NCBI GenBank assembly: GCA_020881915.1
Contig: JAJFPB010000006.1
Span: forward strand, 2,170,001 to 2,234,000
Reading direction: 5' to 3'
Length of the DNA: 64,000 nt
Source of the DNA: Paramyrothecium sp. XJ0827
Lineage: Eukaryota; Ascomycota; Sordariomycetes; Hypocreales; Stachybotryaceae
This document shows positions 13,501 to 25,109 of this stretch, in pieces. Below the pieces are notes generated by a model. It searched no databases and was not told the origin of the DNA. It saw only the letters and a program-made list of their open reading frames with translations. The translations under genes were made by a program, and so were the position numbers. Numbering within the stretch: position 1 is the stretch's first letter; each line of letters begins with the position of its first letter.

Positions 13501-15953
13501 GCCAGAGGTAGTAGCTGAGCATGTACTCAAGGTGTTGAGTGCTTCCACAGGAACAATTGAGATGCCCGAGGTTGAGTTCATCGTACGAGACGGATATCTC
13601 AGTACCGGCAGAGTCATTGAGCACCTCGAAGTTGACGAGAAAGTGAATGGCATGATATCAACACAGCTCAGAAACGACAGTATAGGGTCTGGAAAGCCAA
13701 CATTGCTGTCCATAGGAACCCCGGGTATGCTCGATACATTACAGTTTGTTGAAGATTCCACACCACATGACGAACTGGGCCCGAATGAGCTTGTGGTCGA
13801 GGCACGGACATGGGCGTTAAGTTTCCGTGACGTGTTCGTTGCCCTTGGTAGACTCCAGGACGAAGAGTTCGGCTGGGATTGTGCAGGTATTGTGACAAGA
13901 GCCGGGGCTGGTTGTGAGTTCCAGCCAGGGGACCGCGTTGGATTTGGAGCACCAGGAGCCATGAGGACGCATATTCGGACCAGTTCAGAGAACGTTTTTC
14001 GAATTCCCGAAACAGCCTCATTCGAGGAGGCGGCATCTTTCCTTAATCCTGCTTGCACTGCATACCATTGCTTGGTCAATGTTGCTCGCTTGCAAAAAGG
14101 CGAGAGAGTTTTAATCCACTCCGCCGCAGGTTCAACTGGCCAGATGGCAGTCTGGATAGCAAAGCACTGTGGTGCTGAGATATTTGCTACCGTAAGTAAC
14201 GAGGAAAAAAAGCAGTTGCTAATTGAAAAGTTCGGTGTACCGGCCTCGCACATTTTTTACAGTCGAAACACTACATTTGCCCAGGCGATCACTCGCATGA
14301 CAGACGGTCTGGGCGTTGATGTAGTCCTCAATTCATTATCCGGGGCAAGTCTCAGGGCATCTTGGGACTGTATTGCCCCATATGGTCGATTTATCGAGAT
14401 TGGAAAGGCTGATATCATGTCCAATACGTCTTTGCCGATGACAAATTTCCAGAAAAACGTCAGCTTCTTCGCTGTTGATCTCTATCACATGGCCCTGACC
14501 AAAATGGATTCCCTTCTCAAAGTATTGCACCAGGTACGAGACCTTATTGATCAAGGCGCCATCCAATACCCTTATCCTCGACATGTGTTTGCAGTGTCGA
14601 ATGTCGAGGGTGCATTTCGAGCTATGCAGAGCGGCAATCGTGCTGGGCGTGTACTGATCAACATTCATCCTTCAGAGGTGGTTCCAGTGCGTAAATCTTT
14701 GGAAAGCACATGCAAGGGGATTGCTAATAATTTGATAGAAACTTCTCCGCGATAAAAGCATGACCAGATTTGACAGCAATGCGTCTTATCTGGTCGTTGG
14801 AGGATTAGGAGGACTAGGCCGAGCCATTTGTGATTGGATGGTTGATCGAGGAGCTAAAAACCTCATCTTGCCCTCACGCTCAGGAGTCAAGTCAGAAAAT
14901 GCATTCGCCGCTATGAAGAAACTGGAGGAACAAGGTGTACGCATTATTACCCCTATATGCGACGCTTCTCGCTTGGAGGAGCTTAAATCAGCACTTGAGC
15001 AATGGGCGACAACGATGCCTCCAATCAAAGGCTGCATCAATGCTGCTATGGCACTACAGGTAAGGTAGCTGTACTTTTCTAAAGTGATGTTCGCTAAAGT
15101 TATCTTGACATAGGACTCCATATTTGAGAGCATGACCTTTTCGGAATGGAATTACACTCTTCGTTCAAAGGTAGATACAGCATGGAACCTGCATCAACTA
15201 CTCCCCGGAGGATTAGACTTCTTTATTCTCCTGTCATCTCTTTCTGGGATCTACGGGAATATTTCCTTGTCCAGCTATGCTGCAGGATGCACATTCCAGG
15301 ATGCCCTTGCTCATCACCGTAATTTGCAAGGCCAAAAGTCGATATCACTCGATATAGGTTGGATGAGATCCATCGGCATTATCGCCGAAACAGAAGAGTA
15401 CCAAAGAAACAGACTCAGAGCACGAGATATGCTGCCTATCGAGGATGAAGAACTCCTTACCGTGCTGGATCTGTGCTGCGATCCTTCTCTTCAGCTGCAG
15501 CAGACACGAAGCAGCCAAGGCCAGATTCTCATTGGAGCAACCACGCCAGCTTTTTTCCTCTCGCGAGGAGAAACACCCATTCTCCAAGTACAGAGTCGTA
15601 ACTTTTCGGGTTTGACAGGAAACCTGGATATCAAGCGAAGGAAAGGGGCGCAGACGCTTGGCCACCACATGTCACTATTCACCCAAGAGACCAACTCCGA
15701 AAAGAGGCAAGAAATCGTCGTCAATGCGCTCGTCACGAAGCTGGCCCGCGCCCTTTGCGTTGCAGAGGATTATATCGAGCCTGAAAAGACTCTTTCGGAC
15801 TATGGTGTGGATTCGTTGATGGCGATCGAGCTTCGGAATTGGTTTATCAATGATTTCAAAGCGCAAGTAGCAGTGTTTGAGCTGATGGGTCACACGCCCA
15901 TCACTGTGATCGGGGAACTGGTTGTGAGGAAAAGCGAGTCTCAGCCAATTTAG
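7515..15953 (+). CDS. highly reducing iterative type I polyketide synthase (KS-AT-DH-cMT-ER-KR-ACP)
   Basis: Multidomain enzyme building a reduced, C-methylated polyketide from malonyl-CoA. Exons: 7515-7685, 7738-7882, 7942-8210, 8290-8632, 8695-8785, 8854-9010, 9063-9807, 9857-10007, 10069-11044, 11159-14686, 14739-15059, 15114-15953 (7,737 nt, 2,578 aa, phases consistent). Domains: KS with DTACSSS (Cys174), EAHGTGT and [10 protein letters not shown] with GHSSG (Ser684); DH with [12 protein letters not shown] (His1014/1015); cMT with LEIGAGTG (about 1478); ER with HSAAGSTGQ (about 2002) and LNSLSG; KR with VVGGLGGLG (about 2211); ACP with GVDSL (Ser2533). Every core motif is present, so it should be active. 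No thioesterase, reductase or condensation domain follows the ACP, so release is in trans or spontaneous. The first intron has a clean branch site (GCTAAC, 7722-7727). Product not predictable. Confidence 0.95.
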
Positions 15954-17165
15954 GAGGTTGCGAGTGAAGGCCATTAGCAGAGAGAATATCAAGTAACTTG
16001 ATTTCTGTGAAGCACATACCCAGTGTCTAGCAAGAAAATGCCGGAAAGAGCATGAGAATTTCGTAGCCGCAACATTGCTTACTAGACCGAACAAGGATGC
16101 CAGCCTCGGACTAGAGCTTCGAGAGCACCGTTATCAAGAATACCCAAGCTGTCGGTGGCGTCGAGGGGACCAAGTTGGATGGACCAGACACAATCCTCAG
16201 ATCTCAGCCCGGCAGATGAACGGACCGCTCTCGAGCTACGTGGCGATGCGTCGCTGCCCACCGACTGACAATGACCAGCGAGCGCGCCCAAATAGCGGCA
16301 GTTTATGACTTGGTAAAGACAAAATGGCCAAGCTACTGCAGGGGTTGTGTCTTTGTTCGACACGGCTGCGATCCAATTTGGAAAAAGAGCCACAGCCTAG
16401 CAGGCCGGCACCAGCACTTTCCGTCGGGAATTTCAGCTTCCGGCCGAGCCCAACCCATTGTTGTGCTCAGACCGCAGGCAAACTAGGCTCCTTTCGGCCT
16501 CGCAGCCCAGAATTGTAGATCTGGGGAATAGCCTGAAATGGAGCTCAACTAGCAGGCATGTCTTGGATGCCGCCACCGCAATTGGCCAAGTGTCAGTGCT
16601 GAGAGTCGGGAGCATTATGAATAGGGACGAGGAGATTGGACGAGGCAATTTCCCATGCGCCTTCTTCTCTGGGTAGCTCGATTGAGTCCGAAGCTTAGCG
16701 TGCTTTGTCTCGGGAGACCGTGAAGCGGCGCGCTACTGCTGCTTTCCACCTGCTCATTGGACGATCGTAGGGACGTTCGCTCCATGCTGGTTTGGATCAT
16801 CGTGAGATGACCATCTCCGAGCAATTGTAATCATTGAGCTGTGACTGGTAGCGCAAGCAGGGTTAAATGAAGAGCGGAAGGATCGCTCAGATGCCCACCG
16901 TAACCCGTCTGGCGAAAAAGAAAGCGGCGTCATAGGTAGGGGGCTATGCCACGGTTGAGACGACTGTCCAAGCCCTGAGCGAGCACAAGTGAGCGAGACA
17001 CTTGGTCGTGCGGCAGGATGGCGGCCGTTACCCATAAAAGGTGGTGTACCGTATTCATAAAGGCACCATCTGCGCCCTCCAAAGTCAGGTTTCTTCAAGC
17101 AGTCCCTCTTTCAACTCCAACTATACCCGACTCCCTTTGCTTGATTAATACATCACCTTCTCAAG
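15954..17165. other. intergenic, PKS 3' side to GPI-protein promoter
   Basis: No gene supported. The left part should hold the PKS 3' UTR. A TATA-like CATAAAAGG (about 17034-17042) lies some 125 bp upstream of the next start codon, followed by a CT-rich leader. Confidence 0.5.
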
Positions 17166-18284
17166 ATGTGGTCCGTCAGACTGTTGCCCATTGCTGCTGC
17201 CGTTCTCGGTGCTATGGCGCAGCGCCCCTCCGAGACGAGTATCTGTGACTACTACACCACGGCATTGTTGAAGGAGAACACTGCAGACAACCAGGCCACG
17301 CTCTTGACCTTGATCGTCAACACAGTGGTCATCGGAAACTGTAAGTCTTAATCGTCCACGATGTTTCGAGCGTTCGTGGAACTGACTTTTCCTGTCAAGA
17401 CACGCAACCCAACGTCGGTGTCAAGGTTCCCGGCATCCTGGCCCCTGGTACCGTCGACGGCACGGAAGTGAACCTTCTGCCATACTTCAACGGAGAGCTT
17501 GCCTCGACGAACCGTGGCGGCAAGAAGGGCGTGTCTGTAAACTTCCTCGATGGCGGCGCCGCTGAGCCCCTGATGAAGAATATGCCAGCCAACGACGAGA
17601 AGTCCTCGCAATAGTATGTTCTAACCTTCCTGTGCAAGGCCCTTGATGAATCAAAGGCACTGACTGACCTCAAACAGCTTCCTCCTCACCCACCTTTACC
17701 AATTCTTCGGCTCCCTGCTCGGCTGCTCGCAGCAGGGTATGGCCGGCTTCGCTGCCTACCAGGCCGACCCTTCGATGTACGAGGTGCACAAGTTCATGGA
17801 CCTGAACCTCGCCGAGGTGACCTACTTCATCCAGCAGGTCGGCCTCACGGCTGCGTCGTTTGGCGTCGCCGAGGACGATATCACTGTTGTTGCCAACGCG
17901 CTGAGCACCCTCTTCAACGTCCGCTGCGCTCCTCCCACGACTGTCATCGAGGCACAGGGCCCGCAGCTGCAGTCCATCTGCATCGACGAGGAGACTTGCC
18001 CGCTGGCCCCCAACGCTACCTGCTCCGCGTATGAGGAGTCCGTGCCGCCCAAGAACAGCACCGGCCCTCACTCGACCAAGACACACAGTGGGGCCGCTAC
18101 CAAGACTTCTGCTGGCGCTGGCTCAACTCCTACCCAGAGCAGCCCGGGCTCCGGCTCCGGCTCCGGCTCCGGATCTGGATCGGGTTCAGGAGATAGCCCA
18201 TCGCCCATCCCTACTGGTGGTGCTGCTGTCAACGGTCTCAGCTTTGCCGCGCTTCTGGGTGGCTTGGCTTTGTTGTTCGTCTAA
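17166..18284 (+). CDS. secreted, probably GPI-anchored protein of unknown function
   Basis: Exons 17166-17340, 17400-17613 and 17678-18284 give 331 aa. It starts with a clear signal peptide (MWSVRLLPIAAAVLGAMAQ). A cysteine-containing helical ectodomain of about 230 aa follows (with MKNMPANDEKSSQYFLLTH and LLGCSQQGMAGF segments). Next comes a Ser/Thr/Gly-rich stalk with an uninterrupted Gly-Ser repeat (DNA about 18146-18190), and finally a hydrophobic tail (LSFAALLGGLALLFV) ending the protein, the pattern of a GPI-attachment signal. The ectodomain resembles a family widespread in filamentous ascomycetes; I suspect a globin-like helical fold but cannot verify it. Likely site: cell wall or plasma membrane. 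Its codon use and GC content look like a conserved gene, so it may not belong to the PKS pathway although it sits next to it. Confidence 0.85.
18146..18190. repeat. GGCTCC-type hexamer repeat coding Gly-Ser
   Basis: A run of GGCTCC/GGATCT/GGTTCA units codes the Gly-Ser stalk of the GPI protein. Such tracts change length easily by slippage. Confidence 0.8.
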
Positions 18285-18982
18285 GATTGTTGCGAAGATG
18301 TGAAGCACGCGATTCCATGCTAAAGCCTAAGACTGTCGTCTGGATTTTGTGCGTGTAGGATTGAAGCTTCATTCGAGCCAAATGATCGGTACCTAATAAT
18401 TCTGTACATGCGCTACCTTAGTCAGGTATCATTCTTGCTGCTGTCAATTGTAACGCCCAAGCACATATATGACGGGTAATGGACATAGTTCGTAATAGGA
18501 AAAAAGAAGACAAAAAACAACAACCTTGTGGCTCAAATACTGCGCTTATTAGTTCCAATTGATAATGCTTGTATTTCAACACTAATATATCCGGATCTTC
18601 GGCCCCAGGAACTTCTGCGTGGTACCTGGGCCTAGATATCGCCATCCTTAGCTCCAATGAGCCAGTGGGACCGAAGCTTGAGTGCGTGATTCGGAGCAAA
18701 AGTTGGGGTAGCAGCACCGGATACTATAGGCGGAACGCCCCTGGAAGCCCAGAGCTACCCCGCTGGCCGACAGGGGACTGATGGCGATAACTCCGCAACG
18801 GGGGCCTGCTGGAGACGCATCTCCAAAAGTGCCATGATGACTGATGCCTTATCCGGAGCTTCCTCCACCCTTATCTGAGACATCGAGCTCTCCTCCGAGC
18901 TCCTTCCTTTGAGCTTCTTCCTTCCTCTCCCCCACCAATTCTCTTCAATCAACTACCTCACCATCTTCATCGTCCGCCCAAT
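18285..18982. other. intergenic
   Basis: No gene seen. The last about 60 bp (18912-18972) are strongly pyrimidine-rich, as in the 5' UTR of well-expressed fungal genes, just before the amidohydrolase start. Confidence 0.5.
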
Positions 18983-21871
18983 ATGGACGAGAAGGGCGGA
19001 TTGCCGACGTATGCTGCTGTTGCTGCGGCAACCACAGCTCCCCAGAGCTACCGTCTTCGCAGCCGTCGAAGCGTGCGCCGCTCCCGAGCCATCAAATTCG
19101 CCGCCATTGCCTGCCTGGGCCTGATTGTGCTGGCACAGTGGAAGCAGATCTGGCAGAGCAACGTATCCGCCCCGAAGCTGTCGATTGAGAAGCTCAATGC
19201 CGACCTGGAAACGTGCAAGAAGCTCCACACCAAGCCCAAGGACCCCATCGGTGCGGGCCGTGACAAGAATGCGAGATACATCGACGGAGGTGCGGCAACC
19301 TTGATCAAGAATGCTACCGTCTGGGTCGGTGAGCCGGTTGAGGGAACCAGCGAGAAGGACGCTCGAGCGGGCCACGGCTGGAAGTGGATTCAAGCCGACG
19401 TCTTGATTGAAAAAGGACTGATCCAGAGGGTGGAGGCTGACATATCTTCGAGTAACCTACCAGGAGGCACTATCCTCTACAATGCCCGGGGCCGACAGCT
19501 GACTGCCGGCATTATTGACATGCACTCTCATGCCGGGGTCGATAGCTTGCCAGAGCTGGACGGCAACGATGACACCAACGAGTTGTCCAATAACATCACC
19601 CCATGGGCACGGTCCATTGACGGCGTTAACCCTTTCGACCACCAAATCCAAGTCATTAAGTCCGGAGGCGTGACAACCTCTCTCGTACTGCCCGGATCCG
19701 GCAACAACATCGGCGGTGAAGCCTTCGTTTTCAAGCATGCTGTGGGCAAACCTGACGGCCGCCGCGAGGTTAGCGCTCGCGACATGCTAGCTGACCCGGA
19801 GCACAACTGGCGCTACATGAAGATGGCTTGTGGTGAGAACCCCAAGCGCATCTATGGTCACATCGGCGGCAGGCCGTTCAGCCGACTGGGCGAAAGTTAC
19901 GAGTTTAGACATGCTTTCGAGCAAGCGAGGAATCTCAACCAGAAGCAAGACGACTGGTGCAGCAAGGCCGAGTCCATTGGTGTAGAGAACATGGAGGAAT
20001 ATTTGCCACAGGAAATCTTCTGGGAGACACTTGGAGCAGCTCTCCGTGGCCAGGTCCACATCAACACCCACTGCTACACGGTTCCCGATCTCGAGGCAAT
20101 GGTAGACCACAGCAATGAGTTCAAGTTCGCCATCCGCGCGTTCCATCATGCTCATCAGACCTTCTTGGTGCCCGAGGTACATAATTATTTAACGTGGCTC
20201 AAGACACTTCGCTAACGAATGTACTAGATTCTGAACCGAACATGGGGTGGCCGAGCTCCTTCCTCAGCGATTTTCGCTGACAACATGTATTACAAGGCGG
20301 AGGCGTATATCGGCTCCGAATTTGCCGGCAAGTATCTCTATGATGAGGGACTGACTCCGATCTACGTGAGCGACAACCCTGTGCTTAACGCCCAGCACGT
20401 CCTCTTCGAAGCAGCCAAGGGTTACCACTATGGCCTGCCGTACCACGCCGCCCTCGCTAGTGTCACCACTGCGCCAGCCAACGAACTGGGACTGGGTCAG
20501 CGTCTCGGCAAGATCAAGCCCGGGTTCGATGCGGATGTGGTCGTCTGGGACAGTGACCCACTCAGCGTTGGCGCTACCCCTTTGCAGGTGTGGATTGACG
20601 GCACTGCTCAACTTGAGGAACCGTTTGAGCTGTCGAAGCCTCTTAAAGGCCCCATTGAGCCTGATCAGTCTCTGTCTCAAGTAGTTGAAGAGCCTACTGA
20701 GCTGGCAAGCGCCATCTTCAGCGGCGTCACCAAAATCTTGCTGGATAACGGAGAGAGCCACGCGACTGCAGACAACAGTACCGTCGTCATCATCAACGGA
20801 GACATTACCTGCATCGGAACCTGCGATGAAGAGGTCGCCACCTCCGGCTTCAAGAGGATCGCTTTGAAGAACGGCTACATAACAGCGTCATTTACAGGTG
20901 TAGGCGGAACCATCGGCCTTAACGAAATTGACAACGAGTGGACTACCGATAACGGGGCCAACCCGCTCGTTTTCTCGCGTGCCGTTGATGGACTGCTACT
21001 CGATAGCAAGAAGTTGCACGTTGCCGCCAAGTACGGTGTAACAAGAGCCATCTCCGCACCCAAGTATACATCAGGTGGAACCCACCATGGCACCAGTGTG
21101 GGTTTCCGAACCTCCGCAAAGACAAGTCTCTCGAAGGACGCTGTGTTTGCAGAGGATGCTGCGGTCCACTATACTCTCGATCTTAGTGTGCGGTCAACGA
21201 CCAGCTATTCGGCTGCATTCGGACAGTTGCGTCAGAAACTCATTCTTGCCTCGACGGACGAGAGGCCAATTGTGGATCCATTTTCGGAGGCCGCTTATCT
21301 GAAGAAGGTGGTAGAGGGAAAGAAGGTACTTGCCCTGACCATCAATAGCGCGGATGGCATCGCTGCCGCCCTTCGTGTCAAGTCGGATGTTGAAGGCCTC
21401 CTTTCTGAAGGAAACAAGATCAAGCTGGCCATTGTTGGTGGTGCCGAGTCCCACCTTTTGGCAAAGGAATTGGCTGATGCCTCGGTTGGAGTCATTTTGT
21501 TAACTTTGCAGTCTGAGGGAGCATCATGGGACTCGCGCCGAACACTTTCTGGTGCACCATTGACCAACGGCACAACCATTGACGCACTACTTGACGCTGG
21601 TGTTACGGCTGGCATCGGCCTGTTGGAAGACTGGCAGATTCGAGACCTGGGTTTCGCCGCCGGCACGGCTTACAAAAACAGCCAAGGTCGACTGAGCGAG
21701 AAAGGAGCGCTCGATCTTGTTGGTGCTAACATCTACAAGATACTTGGCGTTGAGGTGTCGGAGGCCGCTGCAAAGAAGCATTTCATCGTTAGTGAGGGAA
21801 GCCCATTAGACGTCGGGTCTAGGATCAAGGCTGTGGCGTCGGGACGGGACACACTGGCTGTTTTTGAATGA
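18983..21871 (+). CDS. membrane-anchored amidohydrolase-superfamily protein
   Basis: Exons 18983-20176 and 20228-21871 give 945 aa. A cytosolic Arg-rich N-terminus is followed by one membrane segment (about residues 36-53, AIKFAAIACLGLIVLAQW), so the protein is a type II membrane protein with the enzyme part on the far side. The catalytic region has the HxH metal motif in GIIDMHSHAG (about residue 178), further His residues in HINTHCYTVPD and FHHAHQ, and the typical C-terminal KIKPGFDADVVVWDSDPLS segment of imidazolonepropionase/N-acetylglucosamine-6-phosphate deacetylase-like amidohydrolases. A second, more divergent half repeats the fold without obvious metal ligands. It hydrolyses an unknown C-N or ester bond. 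Neighbouring genes do not suggest a pathway role. Confidence 0.85.
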
Positions 21872-22848
21872 GTGGGAGTGCCTGGCTTAACGTTAGATAT
21901 AGGCCCATAGCTGTAGTCTTATTTAGCAATGAAACAAGTCAATCACTCTATCTTCCTAAGACAGTATCAACAACCGAACTCGTTCAACCAAGTATTACAC
22001 CAGTACAAGCACGACCAGGGAGAGTATGAGCTTTCTCCGCAGGCTTGTACTTGGCCTACCGTATGGGGGAGAATGTGTTGAACGACCACCCATTGAGAAT
22101 TGGAGGGACTTGATTGATCGTCCCAAAAGGTCTTTTGTTTCAACCTCGTTTAGGTGTTTGGCGGCCCAAAACTGATTGAGCCATTTTTCTTGCGAAAAAG
22201 TGTTTTCCCTGAGTTGTAGCAATCAGATTGTCTTTGCAAGTAATGAAGTTGCTTAAGGAAGGAATCGAAGCTGGAGACAATCATTTATGCTCATGGTATA
22301 AAATAAAATGCATCAAGGCAACCAACGATCATGCAATGTCCAGCATCTGTGTGACATGGTGTACGTCTATAATCCATCTTCGCCAATTTCCTCAAGCCTG
22401 CATCCCAGACTGGATGCAGGGGACATTTGGGAAGCCAGACAATCATACCCAACCATGATACTCACAGTATGAAGACGTCCAGCCAGTACGCGAGGGCACT
22501 ATCCGAGGGACTAATCACCCGCGGTGTAACCCTGCCTATCACGCCATGGCCGCAAGACAACACCTTGAGTGGGCGGTCATGCTGAGACCCCGTTCATATG
22601 TTCCACTGAACCCCATTTCTATGCGCCTGACGCTAAGCCCGTTGAACTGCAGGCTAACTCAGCAGTCGTGAAGAATGACTAAATGCCTCAAAAGACAACA
22701 TGGAGGACACCATGCATGATTTTTATAGCAGCGCTACTTGCGCTAGATCGCAGCAGATGCTGCTACTCATACAAGCCAACTTATACAAGCCGTCAGGCAC
22801 TACCTACAGCAGTTCAGACCAAACTTTTCATGAAATGCCTTGACGGTG
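21872..22848. other. convergent intergenic region with a hairpin
   Basis: This is the space between the 3' ends of the amidohydrolase (+) and a P450 (-). No gene is supported. It contains a perfect 9-bp inverted repeat at 22397-22420. Confidence 0.5.
22397..22420. repeat. 9-bp inverted repeat (CCTGCATCC / GGATGCAGG)
   Basis: A perfect 9-bp palindrome with a 6-nt loop lies in the convergent intergenic region. It could form a hairpin; a function is not indicated. Confidence 0.6.
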
Positions 22849-24511
22849 CTAGGCCTGAACCAAAAGATCTTCGGCCACCATTCCCATTGTGGCGTCAGAT
22901 CCCGAAAATGTGACTTTCCACTTCATGTGTGGTTCTCTCGGTCGAAGCTCTACTTCAATGTCCTCGTCGGGTACTGGGAAGCCAGCCTGCATAGGAGAGT
23001 TCTTCCACGTTGGTTCCTTCCATCCGCCAGCTAAAGGGACAATGTCGAACTGTAATACCAGTAATGCTGCCAACGCCATGGTTTCCGTGCTCGCAAAGTG
23101 CCGTCCAGGACACAGTTGATGGCCGCCACCAAACGCACGAAAAGCGACCCTGTTAAACTTCTTTCTGCCAGGCTCCGAGTTGGGTAGGAACCGCTGATAG
23201 TTGAAGCTGCCGGCATCGTCACCCCATGCCGCGACACTGGTGTGCTGGACTGGAGCCGGAATCAGAAGCATACTGCCTTTCTTCAGCAGCAAGTTCCCGT
23301 CTAACTCCACATCTTCAAGTAGTACGCGGGGGCCGGGATTTACGGCGCGATAACGTAGCACCTCTTGAAATGTACTGAGGAGTATTGGGCAAGACTCCCG
23401 TATACTACTCAGGTCAATGGAATTGACTCCCGGCTCTTGCTCCAGAACCAGATTCGAGACCTCCTTCCGGATATCTCCAAGAACCTGCTCGTCCGAAAAC
23501 ACGTGCCATAACATCCAGAGCGAACAGGGTGCGGTATTTCCCAGCACGGCAAATGTATTGCCAAGCTCTCCTCGGGCAAAATCATCATGGCTCAGGCCGA
23601 ACTTCTGGACATGGTGTTCATAGCGTTTGCGTACAAGTCCTGACGCTTTCTCATGCCCACCTTTCTGTATATAGTCTATCAATGCAGCTGCAGCAAGCTC
23701 GCGTGCGCGAGTGAGCTTGGGAAACAGGAACTGAGCGCCAGGAAACATAGATAGAGTGAGAAAGCCGGCCTCGAAAGTTCTGCATCGTTCTGTTAGCGCA
23801 TGGTTGTAGGTGCGTGTGTCGCAAAAGACTCACTCCCAAGCCTCTGCAACTGCTGCGTCGCGATATGGGTTCTGCGGACCCCACACGGCTTCTGTCGTGG
23901 CTTCAGTCATTACTTGACGGGACCATTGAGCCAATGCAATCTTATGGGTGCCCCTAGAGCGTAACTGATCAGTGCCGGCAGCTATGACCCCAACGGCAGA
24001 CCGATTAATGGCATCGAGGTCTCGCCCCGGGCCCATGGAAGCCATGATAAACCGCGGCCAGCTCACACTAAAGCCCTCTTCAGTCGATAGCCCTTGATGC
24101 ATTATGTCGACAGCCTCTTTGCTCATTCCAACGACGGCACCGGCGTCAGCAGCAATCGCCGAGAAGCTGACATGGCGCCAGTGTTTCTGAAGCGGAGGGA
24201 TGAGCTTCGTGTCGTTGACAATGTACATGCGTTGAAAAGGAAGCCGCAGGGTGTAGATAGGGAGCTGATATTGGTCTCTGCACGGCGGGTGAGTTCATCG
24301 CGAAAAGCATCCCACTAGAAAGTTGCACGCACCTCAAGCGCAAGTGGAATCGCTCTTTTTCTTTGATCATGCCAATGAGAGGTCCGATAAATGGAAGCTC
24401 GGTCACAATGGCGGGCGGCTCTCTCGCATGCTGCGTGGCGAAGAGAAGCAACCGCAGGAACAAGTAGACGGCGCTCAAACCGCCGACGACTAAAGCGATG
24501 ATTGGCGCCAT
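22849..24511 (-). CDS. cytochrome P450 monooxygenase
   Basis: Microsomal haem monooxygenase, 517 aa. Exons on the minus strand: 24511-24333, 24277-23834, 23779-22849; all phases join in frame. An N-terminal membrane anchor (IIALVVGGLSAVYLFLRLLLF) and a proline hinge are followed by an I-helix region (VLGNTAPCSLWMLW), the K-helix ExxR (EVLR, Glu347-Arg350) and the haem-binding loop FGGGHQLCPGRHFAS with Cys431. The I-helix has GNTAP rather than the common AGxDT, as in the CYP7/CYP8-like (sterol 7-alpha-hydroxylase/prostacyclin synthase-like) class frequent in fungal clusters. It is divergent to a second P450 and 7 kb from the PKS, so tailoring of the polyketide is the best guess; the substrate is unknown. 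Confidence 0.9.
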
Positions 24512-25109
24512 GACTGCGTTGGAGCAGCAGCAGGGAAAGAATCCGAGTCGTGTGTAGGCTGGACAGAGAAGAACATACGATTGCAATTAGGGAGCAACGG
24601 ATGACGCCAATTTTTCTCAGGAGTGCGGGAGGAGACCCTGAACGGGCGCATCTACTGCGGTTGGTTGAAGTGTCCTGACGAAGCTAGCTACTTGGAGATA
24701 GAGAAAAGGGTATGAGGTCGTCGCCAAGCCAACGGTCTGTAACATCTGCGCGTTGAGGGCGGCAGCCCTATTGCAGCCGACCGTACCACTGCGCCTTTGT
24801 TGAGACGGGCCCTTACTACCTCCCCTTCTAGTGATGCTGTTGGCCGTGAAATTGCATTGGCGTGATTGGGGGCCGGAGATCCATTGTCGCGCGACGGGGT
24901 ACACGTCACCTCTTCTCACGTTATACCTGCTGTTCAAAAGATGCCAGCTCAACCAACATTCCGCTTGTTGGTGGTAACGCTTCAGCAGATGCAATTACGC
25001 AAACTTTTCCAAAGCTGGCACACTTTAAGAACGAGGAACATCGCCATCCCGTTATGTTGGTATTGTCAAATCTCCACATCCACTCTGACAACCAACATAT
25101 CTCCAAAGC
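24512..25109. promoter_or_regulatory. bidirectional promoter region between two P450 genes
   Basis: About 600 bp separates the start codons of two divergent P450 genes, so it must carry both promoters. Short open frames inside have no recognisable features. Confidence 0.5.
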
